Under the pieces are notes generated by a model. That model worked only from the letters and a program-made list of their open reading frames with translations. It had not been told where the DNA came from and did not search any database. Made by a program: the position numbers and the translations under genes. Source: an uncultured Lachnospiraceae bacterium (GTDB taxonomy: Bacteria; Bacillota_A; Clostridia; Lachnospirales; Lachnospiraceae). Taken from it: a stretch of DNA of 15,669 nt. Below are positions 1 to 6,623 of the stretch, piece by piece. Position 1 is the first letter of the stretch. Every line of letters begins with the position of its first letter. The stretch is from contig CACXDR010000075.1 in assembly GCA_902766415.1 (NCBI GenBank), forward strand, positions 1 to 15,669, written 5' to 3'.

Positions 1-378
1 CACCTTTCCGAGCTCCGTGCCGTCCTCGGTGACGACGGAAAGCCCGATGAGGTCCGCGATATAGTACTCGCCCTCCTCGAGCGGGATCGCGTCCTTCCGG
101 TCGACCCAGAGCTCCCAGCCCATATACTTCCGGACCTCCTCCGGCGTATCGATGCCCTGGAACTTCATGATGGCCATGTTTTTAAAGAACCGGACGGAAA
201 CAGGCTTAAGCACCTTCCCGTCCGCGTTCCCGGCGGAAAGGCTTCCGACGGGCCTTGAAACAAAGACCTCCTTAAGCTTCCTGAAGCGCTCCGGCTCGTC
301 CGAGGTGATGAAGATCTTCGCCTCGCCCCGGATGCCGTGCACGGAGCTGAACACGCCGATCCTGAAACGGTCTGTCAT
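1..378 (-). CDS. rimM: Ribosome maturation factor RimM, N-terminal 126 residues (C-terminus off the left edge)
   Basis: RimM binds ribosomal protein S19 and assists late maturation of the 30S head; it acts in the cytoplasm. The reading frame starts at ATG 376-378 and stays open to base 1. The protein begins MTDRFRIGVFSSVHGIRGEA; the HGIRGE stretch at residues 14-19 is the hallmark of the RimM N-terminal beta-barrel. From about residue 105, EGEYYIADLIGLSV marks the start of the PRC-barrel domain. The family is usually about 165-175 residues, so roughly 45 residues are missing beyond the edge. The start is preceded by a GAGG ribosome binding site about 8 bases upstream. It is the last visible gene of ylxM-ffh-rpsP-khpA-rimM; trmD and rplS would be expected next. 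A strong hairpin sits between it and khpA, so its expression may differ from the genes before it. Confidence 0.93.
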   Translation of the reverse strand, partial: MTDRFRIGVFSSVHGIRGEAKIFITSDEPERFRKLKEVFVSRPVGSLSAGNADGKVLKPVSVRFFKNMAIMKFQGIDTPEEVRKYMGWELWVDRKDAIPLEEGEYYIADLIGLSVVTEDGTELGKV

Positions 379-408
379 AAACGGAACCTCTTTTCACAAT
401 ACTGGAAA

Positions 409-441
409 GGCACCCGCGAAGCTGCCGGCTTCGAAGGTGCC
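409..441. promoter_or_regulatory. Two-part inverted repeat between khpA and rimM (possible attenuator, processing site or antisense terminator)
   Basis: GGCACC (409-414) pairs with GGTGCC (436-441), and inside it CGAAGC (417-422) pairs with GCTTCG (428-433), leaving a 5-base loop and a 2x2 internal mismatch. On the plus strand the stem is followed by GC and six T (444-449), the classic intrinsic terminator layout, but no plus-strand gene is visible here. On the minus strand, the sense of the operon, only TTT follows, so termination of the khpA transcript would be partial at best. It may be an attenuator, an RNase site or a block to antisense transcription. Confidence 0.55.
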
Positions 442-460
442 GCTTTTTTCATATCTCCGG

Positions 461-688
461 TCAGTCGATCTCGACGATGACCTTTTTATCAGAGTCGACG
501 GATGCCGCCTTGACAACGGAACGGATCGCTTTCGCGATCTTTCCGGACTTGCCGATCACCTTGCCCATATCGGTCGGAGCCACGGAAAGCGCGACGAGGA
601 TCGCGTCCTCACGTTCCGTCTCTGTGACGGTTACCTGGTCGGGATGGTCGACCAGGGCTTTCGCAATGACTTCTACTAGTTCCTTCAT
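461..688 (-). CDS. khpA: KhpA, small KH-domain RNA-binding protein
   Basis: This 75-residue protein is a single type II KH domain. The GXXG loop that grips single-stranded RNA is GKSG at residues 46-49, within MGKVIGKSGKIAKAIR. In Gram-positive bacteria KhpA pairs with KhpB (Jag/EloR) as a cytoplasmic RNA chaperone or post-transcriptional regulator linked to cell elongation. That role is family knowledge; khpB is not in this window. ATG at 686-688 lies 15 bases after the rpsP stop and has GGGGAG upstream, so the two genes are translated from one message. The order rpsP-khpA-rimM is the usual one in Firmicutes. Length and motif are normal for the family. Confidence 0.93.
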   Translation of the reverse strand: MKELVEVIAKALVDHPDQVTVTETEREDAILVALSVAPTDMGKVIGKSGKIAKAIRSVVKAASVDSDKKVIVEID

Positions 689-703
689 AGACAGGCTCCC
701 CGA

Positions 704-946
704 TTATTTCGTGATCCCTGCAAGCGCGAGAAGCTTCGCAACGCGCTCGGTCGGCTGGACGCCGTTCGCGATCCACTTCTTCGCTTCCTCCTCGTCGAAC
801 TTGATGACGCTCGGATCCTTGGTCGGATCATAATAGCCGACCTCGGCGATGAATCTTCCGTCACGCGGAGATCTCTCGTCAGCAACCACGATCCTGTAGA
901 ACGGAGCCTTCTTCTGTCCCATTCTTCTAAGTCTCATCTTGACCAT
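704..946 (-). CDS. rpsP: 30S ribosomal protein S16
   Basis: S16 is a structural protein of the small subunit that stabilises the 5' domain of 16S rRNA. The 80-residue product starts [41 protein letters not shown] in outline, which is the diagnostic S16 N-terminus (basic start, YRIVVAD, SPRDGR.IE.GYYDP). ATG 944-946 has a strong GGAGG about 9 bases upstream. The 116 bases between ffh and rpsP (947-1062) are AT-rich near rpsP; I see no confident -35/-10 pair placed far enough upstream of the ribosome binding site, and no terminator, so readthrough from ffh is the simplest reading. A short leader element for ribosomal-protein control cannot be excluded. Confidence 0.97.
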   Translation of the reverse strand: MVKMRLRRMGQKKAPFYRIVVADERSPRDGRFIAEVGYYDPTKDPSVIKFDEEEAKKWIANGVQPTERVAKLLALAGITK

Positions 947-1062
947 TTTTGTTTTCCTCCTGAAATATATTCATTTATGATTATTTATCTCAACAGAACC
1001 CGGGACACAGAACGCGCTGCACCTTGAGTACCTGCACAGATCAGTTTAAAACAAAACGCTAA

Positions 1063-2436
1063 TCAGAACTTCAGCTTTCCGCCGAAAAGGTTCCCCAGGC
1101 CGCCGCCAAGGCCGCCGAAGCCGCCGCGCCTGCCCTTCATCATGCCGGGCAGCTGCTTCATCATCTTCCGCATCTGCTCGAACTGCTTCACGAGGCGGTT
1201 CACCTCGCTCACGTCGACGCCTGCGCCGCGGGCGATGCGGTTCTTCCTGGACGGATTCATGAGCGACGGGTTCGCGCGCTCCTCCTTCGTCATGGAAAGG
1301 ATGATCGCCTTCACGGTGCCCATCTGCTTTTCGTCCACCTCAGGCATGGGGCCCTTCGCGCCGCCCATCATGGGCATCATGCTCATGATCCCCGCGATGC
1401 CGCCCATCTTTTCGAGCTGCTGCATCTGGTCGAGGAAGTCGTTGTAGTCGAACTCCGCCTTCTTCAGCTTCTCGGTCATCCTCCGGGCCTGGTCCTCATC
1501 GACCTCCGCCTGGGCCTTCTCGATCAGGGAAAGGATGTCTCCCATGCCGAGGATCCTCGACGCCATGCGGTCCGGGTAGAACTGCTCGAGGTCCGAAAGC
1601 TTCTCTCCCATGCCTGCGTACAGGATGGGCTTCCCGGTCACGGCCTTGATGGAAAGCGCCGCGCCGCCTCTTGTGTCACCGTCGAGCTTCGTGACGATGA
1701 CGCCGTCGATCCCGACCTTGTCATTGAATGTCGAAGCGACGTTCACTGCCTCCTGGCCGGTCATGGCGTCGACGGTGAGGATGGTCCAGTCCACATGCAC
1801 GGCTTCCTTGATGTTCACAAGCTCGAGCATCATGGCTTCGTCGATCTGCAGGCGTCCGGCGGTATCGATGATCAGGAGGTCGTTCGAGTTCGCCTTCGCG
1901 TGGGCGTAAGCCGCGCGGGCGATGTTGACCGGGTCCTGGCCCGTTCCCATGGCGAAGACCGGCACGCCGACCTTCTCTCCGTTCACCTTCAGCTGTTCGA
2001 CAGCAGCGGGACGGTACACGTCGCAGGCGGCAAGCAGCGGCCGGCTGCCCTTCGCCTTGAACTTTCCCGCGAGCTTCGCGGCTGTCGTCGTCTTACCTGC
2101 GCCCTGGAGGCCGGCCATCATGATGACCGTGACGTCCGCCGCCTGGTTCAGGGTGATGGCGGTCGTCTCGGAGCCCATAAGGGCGATCAGCTCTTCGTTG
2201 ACGATCTTTACGACCTGCTGGCCGGGGGTCAGGGAATCCATGACCTCCGCGCCGACGGCGCGCTCTTCGATCTTTTTAATAAACTGCTTTACGACCTTGA
2301 ATCCGACGTCCGCCTCGAGAAGCGCCATACGGACTTCCTTCAGCGCCGCCTTGACGTCCGCCTCGGAAAGCTTTCCCTTCCCGCGGATGTCGCGGAAGAC
2401 CTTCTGCAGTTTTTCAGTCAGGCTTTCAAATGCCAT
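1063..2436 (-). CDS. ffh: Signal recognition particle GTPase Ffh (SRP54)
   Basis: Ffh binds signal sequences of nascent membrane and secreted proteins together with 4.5S/6S SRP RNA and hands the ribosome to FtsY at the membrane. The 457-residue product shows the N domain (about 1-90), the G domain with P-loop GLQGAGKT (109-116), DTAGR (191-195) and TKLD (249-252), and a methionine-rich M domain from about 300 to 430 with the MSMMPMMGG and QMRKMMKQLPGMM segments. The tail (about 436-454) is glycine-rich (GGFGGLGGGLGNLFGG), a common end in clostridial Ffh. ATG 2434-2436 has AAGGAG about 8 bases upstream, and that ribosome binding site overlaps the end of ylxM, only 11 bases away. Length is normal. 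Confidence 0.98.
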   Translation of the reverse strand: MAFESLTEKLQKVFRDIRGKGKLSEADVKAALKEVRMALLEADVGFKVVKQFIKKIEERAVGAEVMDSLTPGQQVVKIVNEELIALMGSETTAITLNQAADVTVIMMAGLQGAGKTTTAAKLAGKFKAKGSRPLLAACDVYRPAAVEQLKVNGEKVGVPVFAMGTGQDPVNIARAAYAHAKANSNDLLIIDTAGRLQIDEAMMLELVNIKEAVHVDWTILTVDAMTGQEAVNVASTFNDKVGIDGVIVTKLDGDTRGGAALSIKAVTGKPILYAGMGEKLSDLEQFYPDRMASRILGMGDILSLIEKAQAEVDEDQARRMTEKLKKAEFDYNDFLDQMQQLEKMGGIAGIMSMMPMMGGAKGPMPEVDEKQMGTVKAIILSMTKEERANPSLMNPSRKNRIARGAGVDVSEVNRLVKQFEQMRKMMKQLPGMMKGRRGGFGGLGGGLGNLFGGKLKF

Positions 2437-2447
2437 TCAGTATCTCC

Positions 2448-2810
2448 TTAAGACTCGTTCAGGAGGTGCTCCGACAGGGAGACGATCCTTCTCACGAGCT
2501 CTTTGTCTCCGTTTTCAAGAAATTCTCCGGAAAGGCGGCGGATCTCGCGGATCTCCTTCCGCTGCGCGAGGAAACGCTTCACAAGCCCGAGCTTCGACTC
2601 GTAGCCCTTCAGCTGCGCGTCCACCCGCCTTAAGAGGTCCGAAACGCCCTGGCGGGAGATACCCTCCTCACGCGCGACCTCGCTCAGGGAGCAGTCGTCG
2701 AACGTGACCTTCTCAAAGATCCTTTTCTGGTGGTCCGTCAGGAGGTCGCTGTAAAAGTCATACAGAAGATCCCCCGTCACGATGGAATCCACGTCTGCGC
2801 TCTGCGGCAT
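2448..2810 (-). CDS. ylxM: YlxM, helix-turn-helix accessory protein of the SRP
   Basis: The 120-residue protein matches the YlxM/p13 (UPF0122) family. In streptococci YlxM binds the SRP RNA and Ffh and modulates SRP GTPase activity. A sigma-70 region-4-like helix-turn-helix lies at about residues 41-63 (SLSEVAREEGISRQGVSDLLRRV), followed by a long charged helix. The frame is open further upstream (to 2873), but I take ATG 2808-2810: GGGAGGGG lies just upstream, and the perfect promoter at 2845-2873 puts the transcript start near 2838, downstream of both the 2873 and 2846 alternatives. It is the first gene of the ffh operon, with ffh 11 bases behind. DNA binding is not implied by the fold alone. 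Confidence 0.93.
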   Translation of the reverse strand: MPQSADVDSIVTGDLLYDFYSDLLTDHQKRIFEKVTFDDCSLSEVAREEGISRQGVSDLLRRVDAQLKGYESKLGLVKRFLAQRKEIREIRRLSGEFLENGDKELVRRIVSLSEHLLNES

Positions 2811-2844
2811 AGCTTCCCCTCCCGGTCTTTCCTGCACCTCACGC

Positions 2845-2873
2845 ATTATAGCGGACGGAAAAGCGGGTGTCAA
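2845..2873 (-). promoter_or_regulatory. Consensus sigma-70/SigA promoter for ylxM-ffh-rpsP-khpA-rimM
   Basis: Read on the minus strand, TTGACA (2873-2868), exactly 17 bases, then TATAAT (2850-2845): a perfect consensus promoter. The predicted transcript start is about 2838, giving a leader of roughly 28 bases before the ylxM ATG at 2810. The -35 box lies inside the 3' arm of the preceding terminator hairpin. Confidence 0.92.
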
Positions 2874-2894
2874 GCAGAAATACTTGACACCCGC
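2859..2894 (-). terminator. Intrinsic terminator after the CLC gene, sharing bases with the ylxM promoter
   Basis: GCGGGTGTCAAG (2863-2874) and CTTGACACCCGC (2883-2894) form a perfect 12-bp stem with an 8-base loop. On the minus strand it starts 18 bases after the CLC stop and is followed by TTTT (2862-2859). On the plus strand it is followed by AAATATTTTT, so it may also work against antisense transcripts. The short U-tract makes efficiency uncertain, but stem quality and position strongly suggest a terminator. Confidence 0.85.
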
Positions 2895-2912
2895 AAATAT
2901 TTTTCTTCCGGC

Positions 2913-4295
2913 TCAGATCGGGCCGTAACGGTTGTTGAGCGGGGGCTTCTTCGGGCCCTCGCCGGCATCGTCCCCCTCCAGTGCCTTTTCGGCCTCGGCC
3001 TTCGCCTCCGCCTCGGCGTCCGCCCAGAGGCGCCGCGGGCCCTTCCGGTTGATGTACTCCGTCCTCGTCTTCGAGTAGGCGAACTTCTGGCTCGTGTAGA
3101 GCCCGTAGTAGCCGGACAGCGTGAACGAAACCGCGATCGCCATGATATAGTACGGCATGCCCGCGTAGCCGAAGAGCTCGAACGCGAGGAACAGCGTTGC
3201 GATCGGGCAGTTCGTCATCCCGACGAAGAGCGCCGCCATGCCGCAGGCCGTATAGAGCGGGACGTCCAGCCCGAGGGTCCCGGCGTACAGGCTCCCGAAG
3301 CACGCCCCGATTGCGAGCGTCGGGACGATCTCGCCGCCCTTGAAGCCCGCGCCGATCGCGAGCGAGGTGAAGAGCATCTTAAAAAGGAAGGCATACCATG
3401 CGGACTCGCCCTCCATGGCCTTCTCGACCAGCCCGAAGCCGCCGCCGCAGAAGTCGAAGCCCTTCGTAAAGTAAAAGCGGTTTAAAAAGACCAGCCCCGC
3501 GAAGACAGCGCCGCCGGTGACGATGCGTACGAACGGGTCGCGGATGACGGCCGCGATCCTGTGATGCCCTTCGGAAAGGATGCAGCTGAAAAGGATCGAG
3601 ATCAGGGCGCAGAGCACGCCGAACAGGATGGTCCAGGCGGCAGCCTTCATGTCCATCGGCGGGATGGCCGTGACCGGGAAGACCTCCGGTCCGCAGCCGA
3701 GCATGGCCGACACGCCGGCGCCGAAGAACGCGCCGAACATGCACGGGACCAGCGCCGCGTAGTAAAGAAGGCCCACGCTGATCATCTCCATCGGGAACAG
3801 CGTCGCGGCGAGCGGCGTGCCGAACACGGCAGCGAAGCAGGTGCTCATGCCGCACATGACCGCGATCCTGCGGTCCTTGTCGTCAAAGCGGAACAGTCCC
3901 GAGAAGATCTCCCCGAGGCTTCCCCCGATCATGAGGGCCGCGCCCTCCTTGCCGACCGACGCGCCGCACATGTGCGACACGATCGTGCTGACGAACATCA
4001 TAGGCGCCGTCCGGGTCGTGATGTGTTTTCCCTCGCTGACTGCCTCGATGATGCGGTTGGTCCCCTGGTTCTTCTCCTCTCCAAGAAGCTTCGTCCAGAA
4101 GACGATCAGGATCCCCGCAAGCGGCAGGAGCAGGATGACGCGCGGTTCCGTATTCCAGACCCGCGTGGCAAAATCGACGCCCTTCCGGAAATACGCGCCG
4201 GCGATCCCGACAGCGAGTCCCGTAAACAGGGAGAAAACCGTCCATTTAAGAAGATACAGGGCGTTTCTCCTGATAAGTTCCTTTGTTCCTTCCAC
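2913..4295 (-). CDS. CLC-family anion channel or anion/proton antiporter with an unusual filter (possibly fluoride-type)
   Basis: A 460-residue polytopic membrane protein of the CLC chloride channel/exchanger family. The family signature around the gating glutamate is GKEGA (115-119, Glu117). The third filter segment is GGEIVP (320-325), with Glu322 where classic CLCs have a phenylalanine (GxFxP). The first segment, classically GSGIP, is replaced by QGTNRII (77-83). From memory, a Glu in the third segment and an N-containing first segment fit the fluoride/proton CLC branch or a sister clade; the substrate is therefore open. After about residue 415 comes a charged Ala/Glu-rich cytoplasmic tail (DAEAEAKAEAEKALEG) with no CBS domains. 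The start is GTG 4293-4295 with a strong AGGGGGGAG ribosome binding site; I see no fluoride riboswitch in the 84-base gap to ilvA. Its own terminator follows. Confidence 0.9.
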   Translation of the reverse strand: MEGTKELIRRNALYLLKWTVFSLFTGLAVGIAGAYFRKGVDFATRVWNTEPRVILLLPLAGILIVFWTKLLGEEKNQGTNRIIEAVSEGKHITTRTAPMMFVSTIVSHMCGASVGKEGAALMIGGSLGEIFSGLFRFDDKDRRIAVMCGMSTCFAAVFGTPLAATLFPMEMISVGLLYYAALVPCMFGAFFGAGVSAMLGCGPEVFPVTAIPPMDMKAAAWTILFGVLCALISILFSCILSEGHHRIAAVIRDPFVRIVTGGAVFAGLVFLNRFYFTKGFDFCGGGFGLVEKAMEGESAWYAFLFKMLFTSLAIGAGFKGGEIVPTLAIGACFGSLYAGTLGLDVPLYTACGMAALFVGMTNCPIATLFLAFELFGYAGMPYYIMAIAVSFTLSGYYGLYTSQKFAYSKTRTEYINRKGPRRLWADAEAEAKAEAEKALEGDDAGEGPKKPPLNNRYGPI

Positions 4296-4327
4296 CAGTC
4301 TCCCCCCTAAAATGCTTCGTTCTCTGT

Positions 4328-4346
4328 AAAAGCGGAGATTCCCCGC
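4328..4346 (-). terminator. Weak terminator-like hairpin between ilvA and the CLC gene
   Basis: On the minus strand GCGGGGAATCTCCGC (4346-4332) can form a 6-bp stem with one G-U pair and a 3-base loop, followed by TTTT (4331-4328). It lies about 35 bases after the ilvA stop. The tight loop and short U-tract suggest partial termination, which would lower but not abolish CLC expression from the upstream operon. Competing GC pairings with the bases just before it (4347-4379) are possible. Confidence 0.4.
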
Positions 4347-4379
4347 CCGCTTCGCTGCGGTTCAGGCTTTCCGCGCGGG

Positions 4380-5609
4380 TCATCCGATGCTGGTCCCCTT
4401 CGACTTCACGAGCTTCGGGCGGTAGCCGGCGCTCCGGAGCCTCTCGACGATCGCTTCCTTGTGCTCCGTGCCGAACGCTTCTAGCGTGATGCGGAGCTCC
4501 ACTGCCGTGTTGCGGTTGATGCTGATGAACTGGTTATGCTCGAGCTTGATGACGTTTCCGTTCTCCTCTGCGATGACCTCGGCGACCTTCGCGAGCTGGC
4601 CGGGCTTATCCGGAAGGAGGACGGAGACGGTGAAGATCCTGTCGCGCTGGATGAGGCCGTGCTGGATCAGGGAGGACATGGTGATCACGTCCATGTTTCC
4701 GCCGGAAAGGATGCTGACGATCTTCTTGTTCTTAAGCTCCAGGTGCTTTAAAGCAGCGACCGTAAGGAGGCCGGAGTTCTCGACGATCATCTTGTGGTTC
4801 TCGACCATGTCGAGGAAGGCGACGATCAGCTCGTTGTCATTGATGGTGATGATGCTGTCAACATTCTGCTGGATGTACGGGAACAGCTTCTCGCCCGGGC
4901 GCTTCACCGCCGTGCCGTCGGCGATGGTGTCCGCGCTGTCGAGCGTGATGACGTGCCCCGCCTCGAGGGAGGCCTTCATGCAGGCCGCGTTCTCCGGCTC
5001 CACGCCGATGATGCGGATCTTCGGGTTCAGCATCTTCGCGAGCGTCGCGACGCCCGCGCAGAGCCCGCCGCCCCCGATCGGGCAAAGGATATAGTCGACC
5101 GTGGGAAGCTCCTTGATGATCTCCATCGCGATGGTGCCCTGCCCCGTCGCGACCTCCAGGTCGTCGAAGGGGTGCACGAAGGTCGCGCCGGTCTGTTCGG
5201 CGATCTCATACGCCTTCGCGCAGGCGTCGTCAAACACGTCGCCGTAAAGGACCACCTCCGCGCCGAGCGCCCTGGTGCGGTTGATCTTCATGAGAGGCGT
5301 GAGCACCGGCATGCATACGGTCGCCTTCACGCCCGCGAGCCTTGCGGCGAACGCGACGCCCTGGGCGTGGTTCCCGGCAGATGCCGTGATGAGCCCCCTG
5401 CTCCTCGCCTCCGCGTCCATGCGCGAGATCTTATAGTAAGCCCCGCGGACCTTGTAAGCGCCGGTCTGCTGCATGTTCTCGGGCTTCAGGTAGACCTTGC
5501 ACCCGGTCATGGCGGAAAAATGCTCGCTGTACACGAGCTTCGTCTCATGCGTCACCTTTTTTACGATTTCGCTTGCTTCCTCAAACGCTTCCAGATTCAG
5601 TTCTTCCAT
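4380..5609 (-). CDS. ilvA: Threonine ammonia-lyase (threonine dehydratase) with C-terminal ACT domain
   Basis: This PLP enzyme deaminates L-threonine to 2-oxobutanoate and ammonia, feeding isoleucine synthesis or threonine catabolism. In the 409-residue product the PLP lysine is K53 in TGAYKVRGA, SAGNHAQG (77-84) contacts the cofactor, GGGGL (179-183) is the phosphate cup and SGGN (302-305) the C-terminal cofactor motif. An ACT domain follows at about 326-402 (FTVSVLLPDKPGQLAKVAEVI), implying allosteric control by an amino acid; this is the single-ACT, medium-length form rather than the long two-domain biosynthetic IlvA. No other branched-chain genes are nearby, so a biosynthetic or catabolic role cannot be decided here. 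ATG 5607-5609 has only a moderate upstream AAGG. The gap to ftsY is 52 bases with no terminator, so it is probably co-transcribed with smc-ftsY. Confidence 0.95.
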   Translation of the reverse strand: MEELNLEAFEEASEIVKKVTHETKLVYSEHFSAMTGCKVYLKPENMQQTGAYKVRGAYYKISRMDAEARSRGLITASAGNHAQGVAFAARLAGVKATVCMPVLTPLMKINRTRALGAEVVLYGDVFDDACAKAYEIAEQTGATFVHPFDDLEVATGQGTIAMEIIKELPTVDYILCPIGGGGLCAGVATLAKMLNPKIRIIGVEPENAACMKASLEAGHVITLDSADTIADGTAVKRPGEKLFPYIQQNVDSIITINDNELIVAFLDMVENHKMIVENSGLLTVAALKHLELKNKKIVSILSGGNMDVITMSSLIQHGLIQRDRIFTVSVLLPDKPGQLAKVAEVIAEENGNVIKLEHNQFISINRNTAVELRITLEAFGTEHKEAIVERLRSAGYRPKLVKSKGTSIG

Positions 5610-5661
5610 AGCTGTCTGTACCTTTCCTTCCCGTACCGCTTCACCTTAAGCCGAAGGCCCT

Positions 5662-6597
5662 TCAGGCCTCCTCCGGCCTGGTAAACAGCGCGTCGACATA
5701 TTCCTTCGAATCGAACTTCCTTAAGTCGTCCACCTTCTCGCCGACCCCGATGTATTTCACCGGGATCTTGAGCTCCGCCTGGATCGCGACGGCGATCCCG
5801 CCCTTCGCGGTCCCGTCAAGCTTGGTGAGGATGATCCCTGAGATGTCGCAGACGTCCTTGAACTCCCTCGCCTGCTCGAGCGCGTTCTGGCCCGTGGTGC
5901 CGTCAAGGACGATCAGCGTCTCGCGGAAGGCATCCGGAAGCTCTCGGTCGATGACGCGGTTGATCTTCCTCAGCTCCTCCATGAGATTCTTCTTATTATG
6001 AAGGCGTCCCGCGGTGTCGCAGATCAGGATGTCCGTGTTCCTCGCCTTCGCCGCGGTGCAGGCGTCGAAAACGACTGCCGCGGGGTCAGACCCGGCCGAG
6101 GAGGAGATCATGGCGACGCCCGCCCGGTCCGCCCATTCGCCGAGCTGCTCGATCGCGGCGGCGCGGAAGGTGTCCGCTGCGGCGATCAGGACGCGCTTTC
6201 CCGCCTGGCGGAACTGCGACGCAAGCTTTCCGACCGTGGTGGTCTTGCCGACGCCGTTCACGCCGACGAGGAGCACCACGGACTTCTGCGTCTCGAACGC
6301 GTAGGCGTTCTCCCCGAGGTCCATCCGCTCCTTGATCGTGTCGATCAGCAGCTGCCGGCAGGCCGCGCGCTGCTTGATGTGCTGTTCCTTTACCTTCCGG
6401 CGCAGGTCCTCAAGGATATCGTCCGTCGCGCGGACGCCGATATCGCCCGTGATCAGCGTCTCCTCGAGCTCGTCGTAGAAATCGTCGTCGACCTCGCCCG
6501 GTCCGTTAAAGATGTCGTCAAGGCCGTTCACGACCGCGTTGCGGGTCTTCGTGAGTCCCGCGACGAGCCGGCTGAAAAAGCCCTTCTTTTCTTCCAT
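5662..6597 (-). CDS. ftsY: Signal recognition particle receptor GTPase FtsY
   Basis: FtsY is the membrane-associated SRP receptor that forms a paired GTPase complex with Ffh. The 311-residue protein has only a short basic N-terminus (MEEKKGFFSRLVAGLTKTR), which looks like a membrane-binding amphipathic helix, with no long acidic A domain. The N domain follows, then the G domain with P-loop GVNGVGKT (112-119), DTAGR (194-198), TKLDGTAKGG (258-267) and GVGEKVDDLRKFD near the end. I chose ATG 6595-6597, preceded by AAAGGAG at 8 bases, rather than the in-frame GTG at 6621, which has no comparable site and nearly touches the smc stop. It sits 26 bases after smc, the usual clostridial order. Its partner ffh lies about 3.2 kb further along on the same strand. 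Confidence 0.97.
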   Translation of the reverse strand: MEEKKGFFSRLVAGLTKTRNAVVNGLDDIFNGPGEVDDDFYDELEETLITGDIGVRATDDILEDLRRKVKEQHIKQRAACRQLLIDTIKERMDLGENAYAFETQKSVVLLVGVNGVGKTTTVGKLASQFRQAGKRVLIAAADTFRAAAIEQLGEWADRAGVAMISSSAGSDPAAVVFDACTAAKARNTDILICDTAGRLHNKKNLMEELRKINRVIDRELPDAFRETLIVLDGTTGQNALEQAREFKDVCDISGIILTKLDGTAKGGIAVAIQAELKIPVKYIGVGEKVDDLRKFDSKEYVDALFTRPEEA

Positions 6598-6623
6598 ACT
6601 TATGCTCCTTTTACCCGGCACCG

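Noticed and set aside
947..1062. Possible promoter or ribosomal-protein leader in front of rpsP
   Set aside because: A TTGAGA with an AT-rich -10 can be drawn, but the transcript would then start almost at the ribosome binding site. No stable stem is evident, so I did not list it.
2811..2873. Longer ylxM start at 2873 or 2846
   Set aside because: Both lie upstream of the transcript start predicted from the perfect promoter at 2845-2873, and neither has a ribosome binding site as good as that before 2810.
2884..2910. A plus-strand TTGACA at 2884-2889, mirror of the ylxM -35
   Set aside because: No -10-like hexamer lies 16-18 bases downstream on the plus strand; the hexamer exists only because the terminator stem is palindromic.
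2985..3035. Ala/Glu-coding repeat-like stretch at the CLC C-terminus as a DNA repeat
   Set aside because: The bases vary between units (no exact tandem period); it is simply a low-complexity charged protein tail.
4296..4379. Fluoride riboswitch in front of the CLC gene
   Set aside because: I looked for the conserved pseudoknot pattern of the crcB motif and did not see it; the gap holds only a weak terminator-like hairpin and the ribosome binding site.
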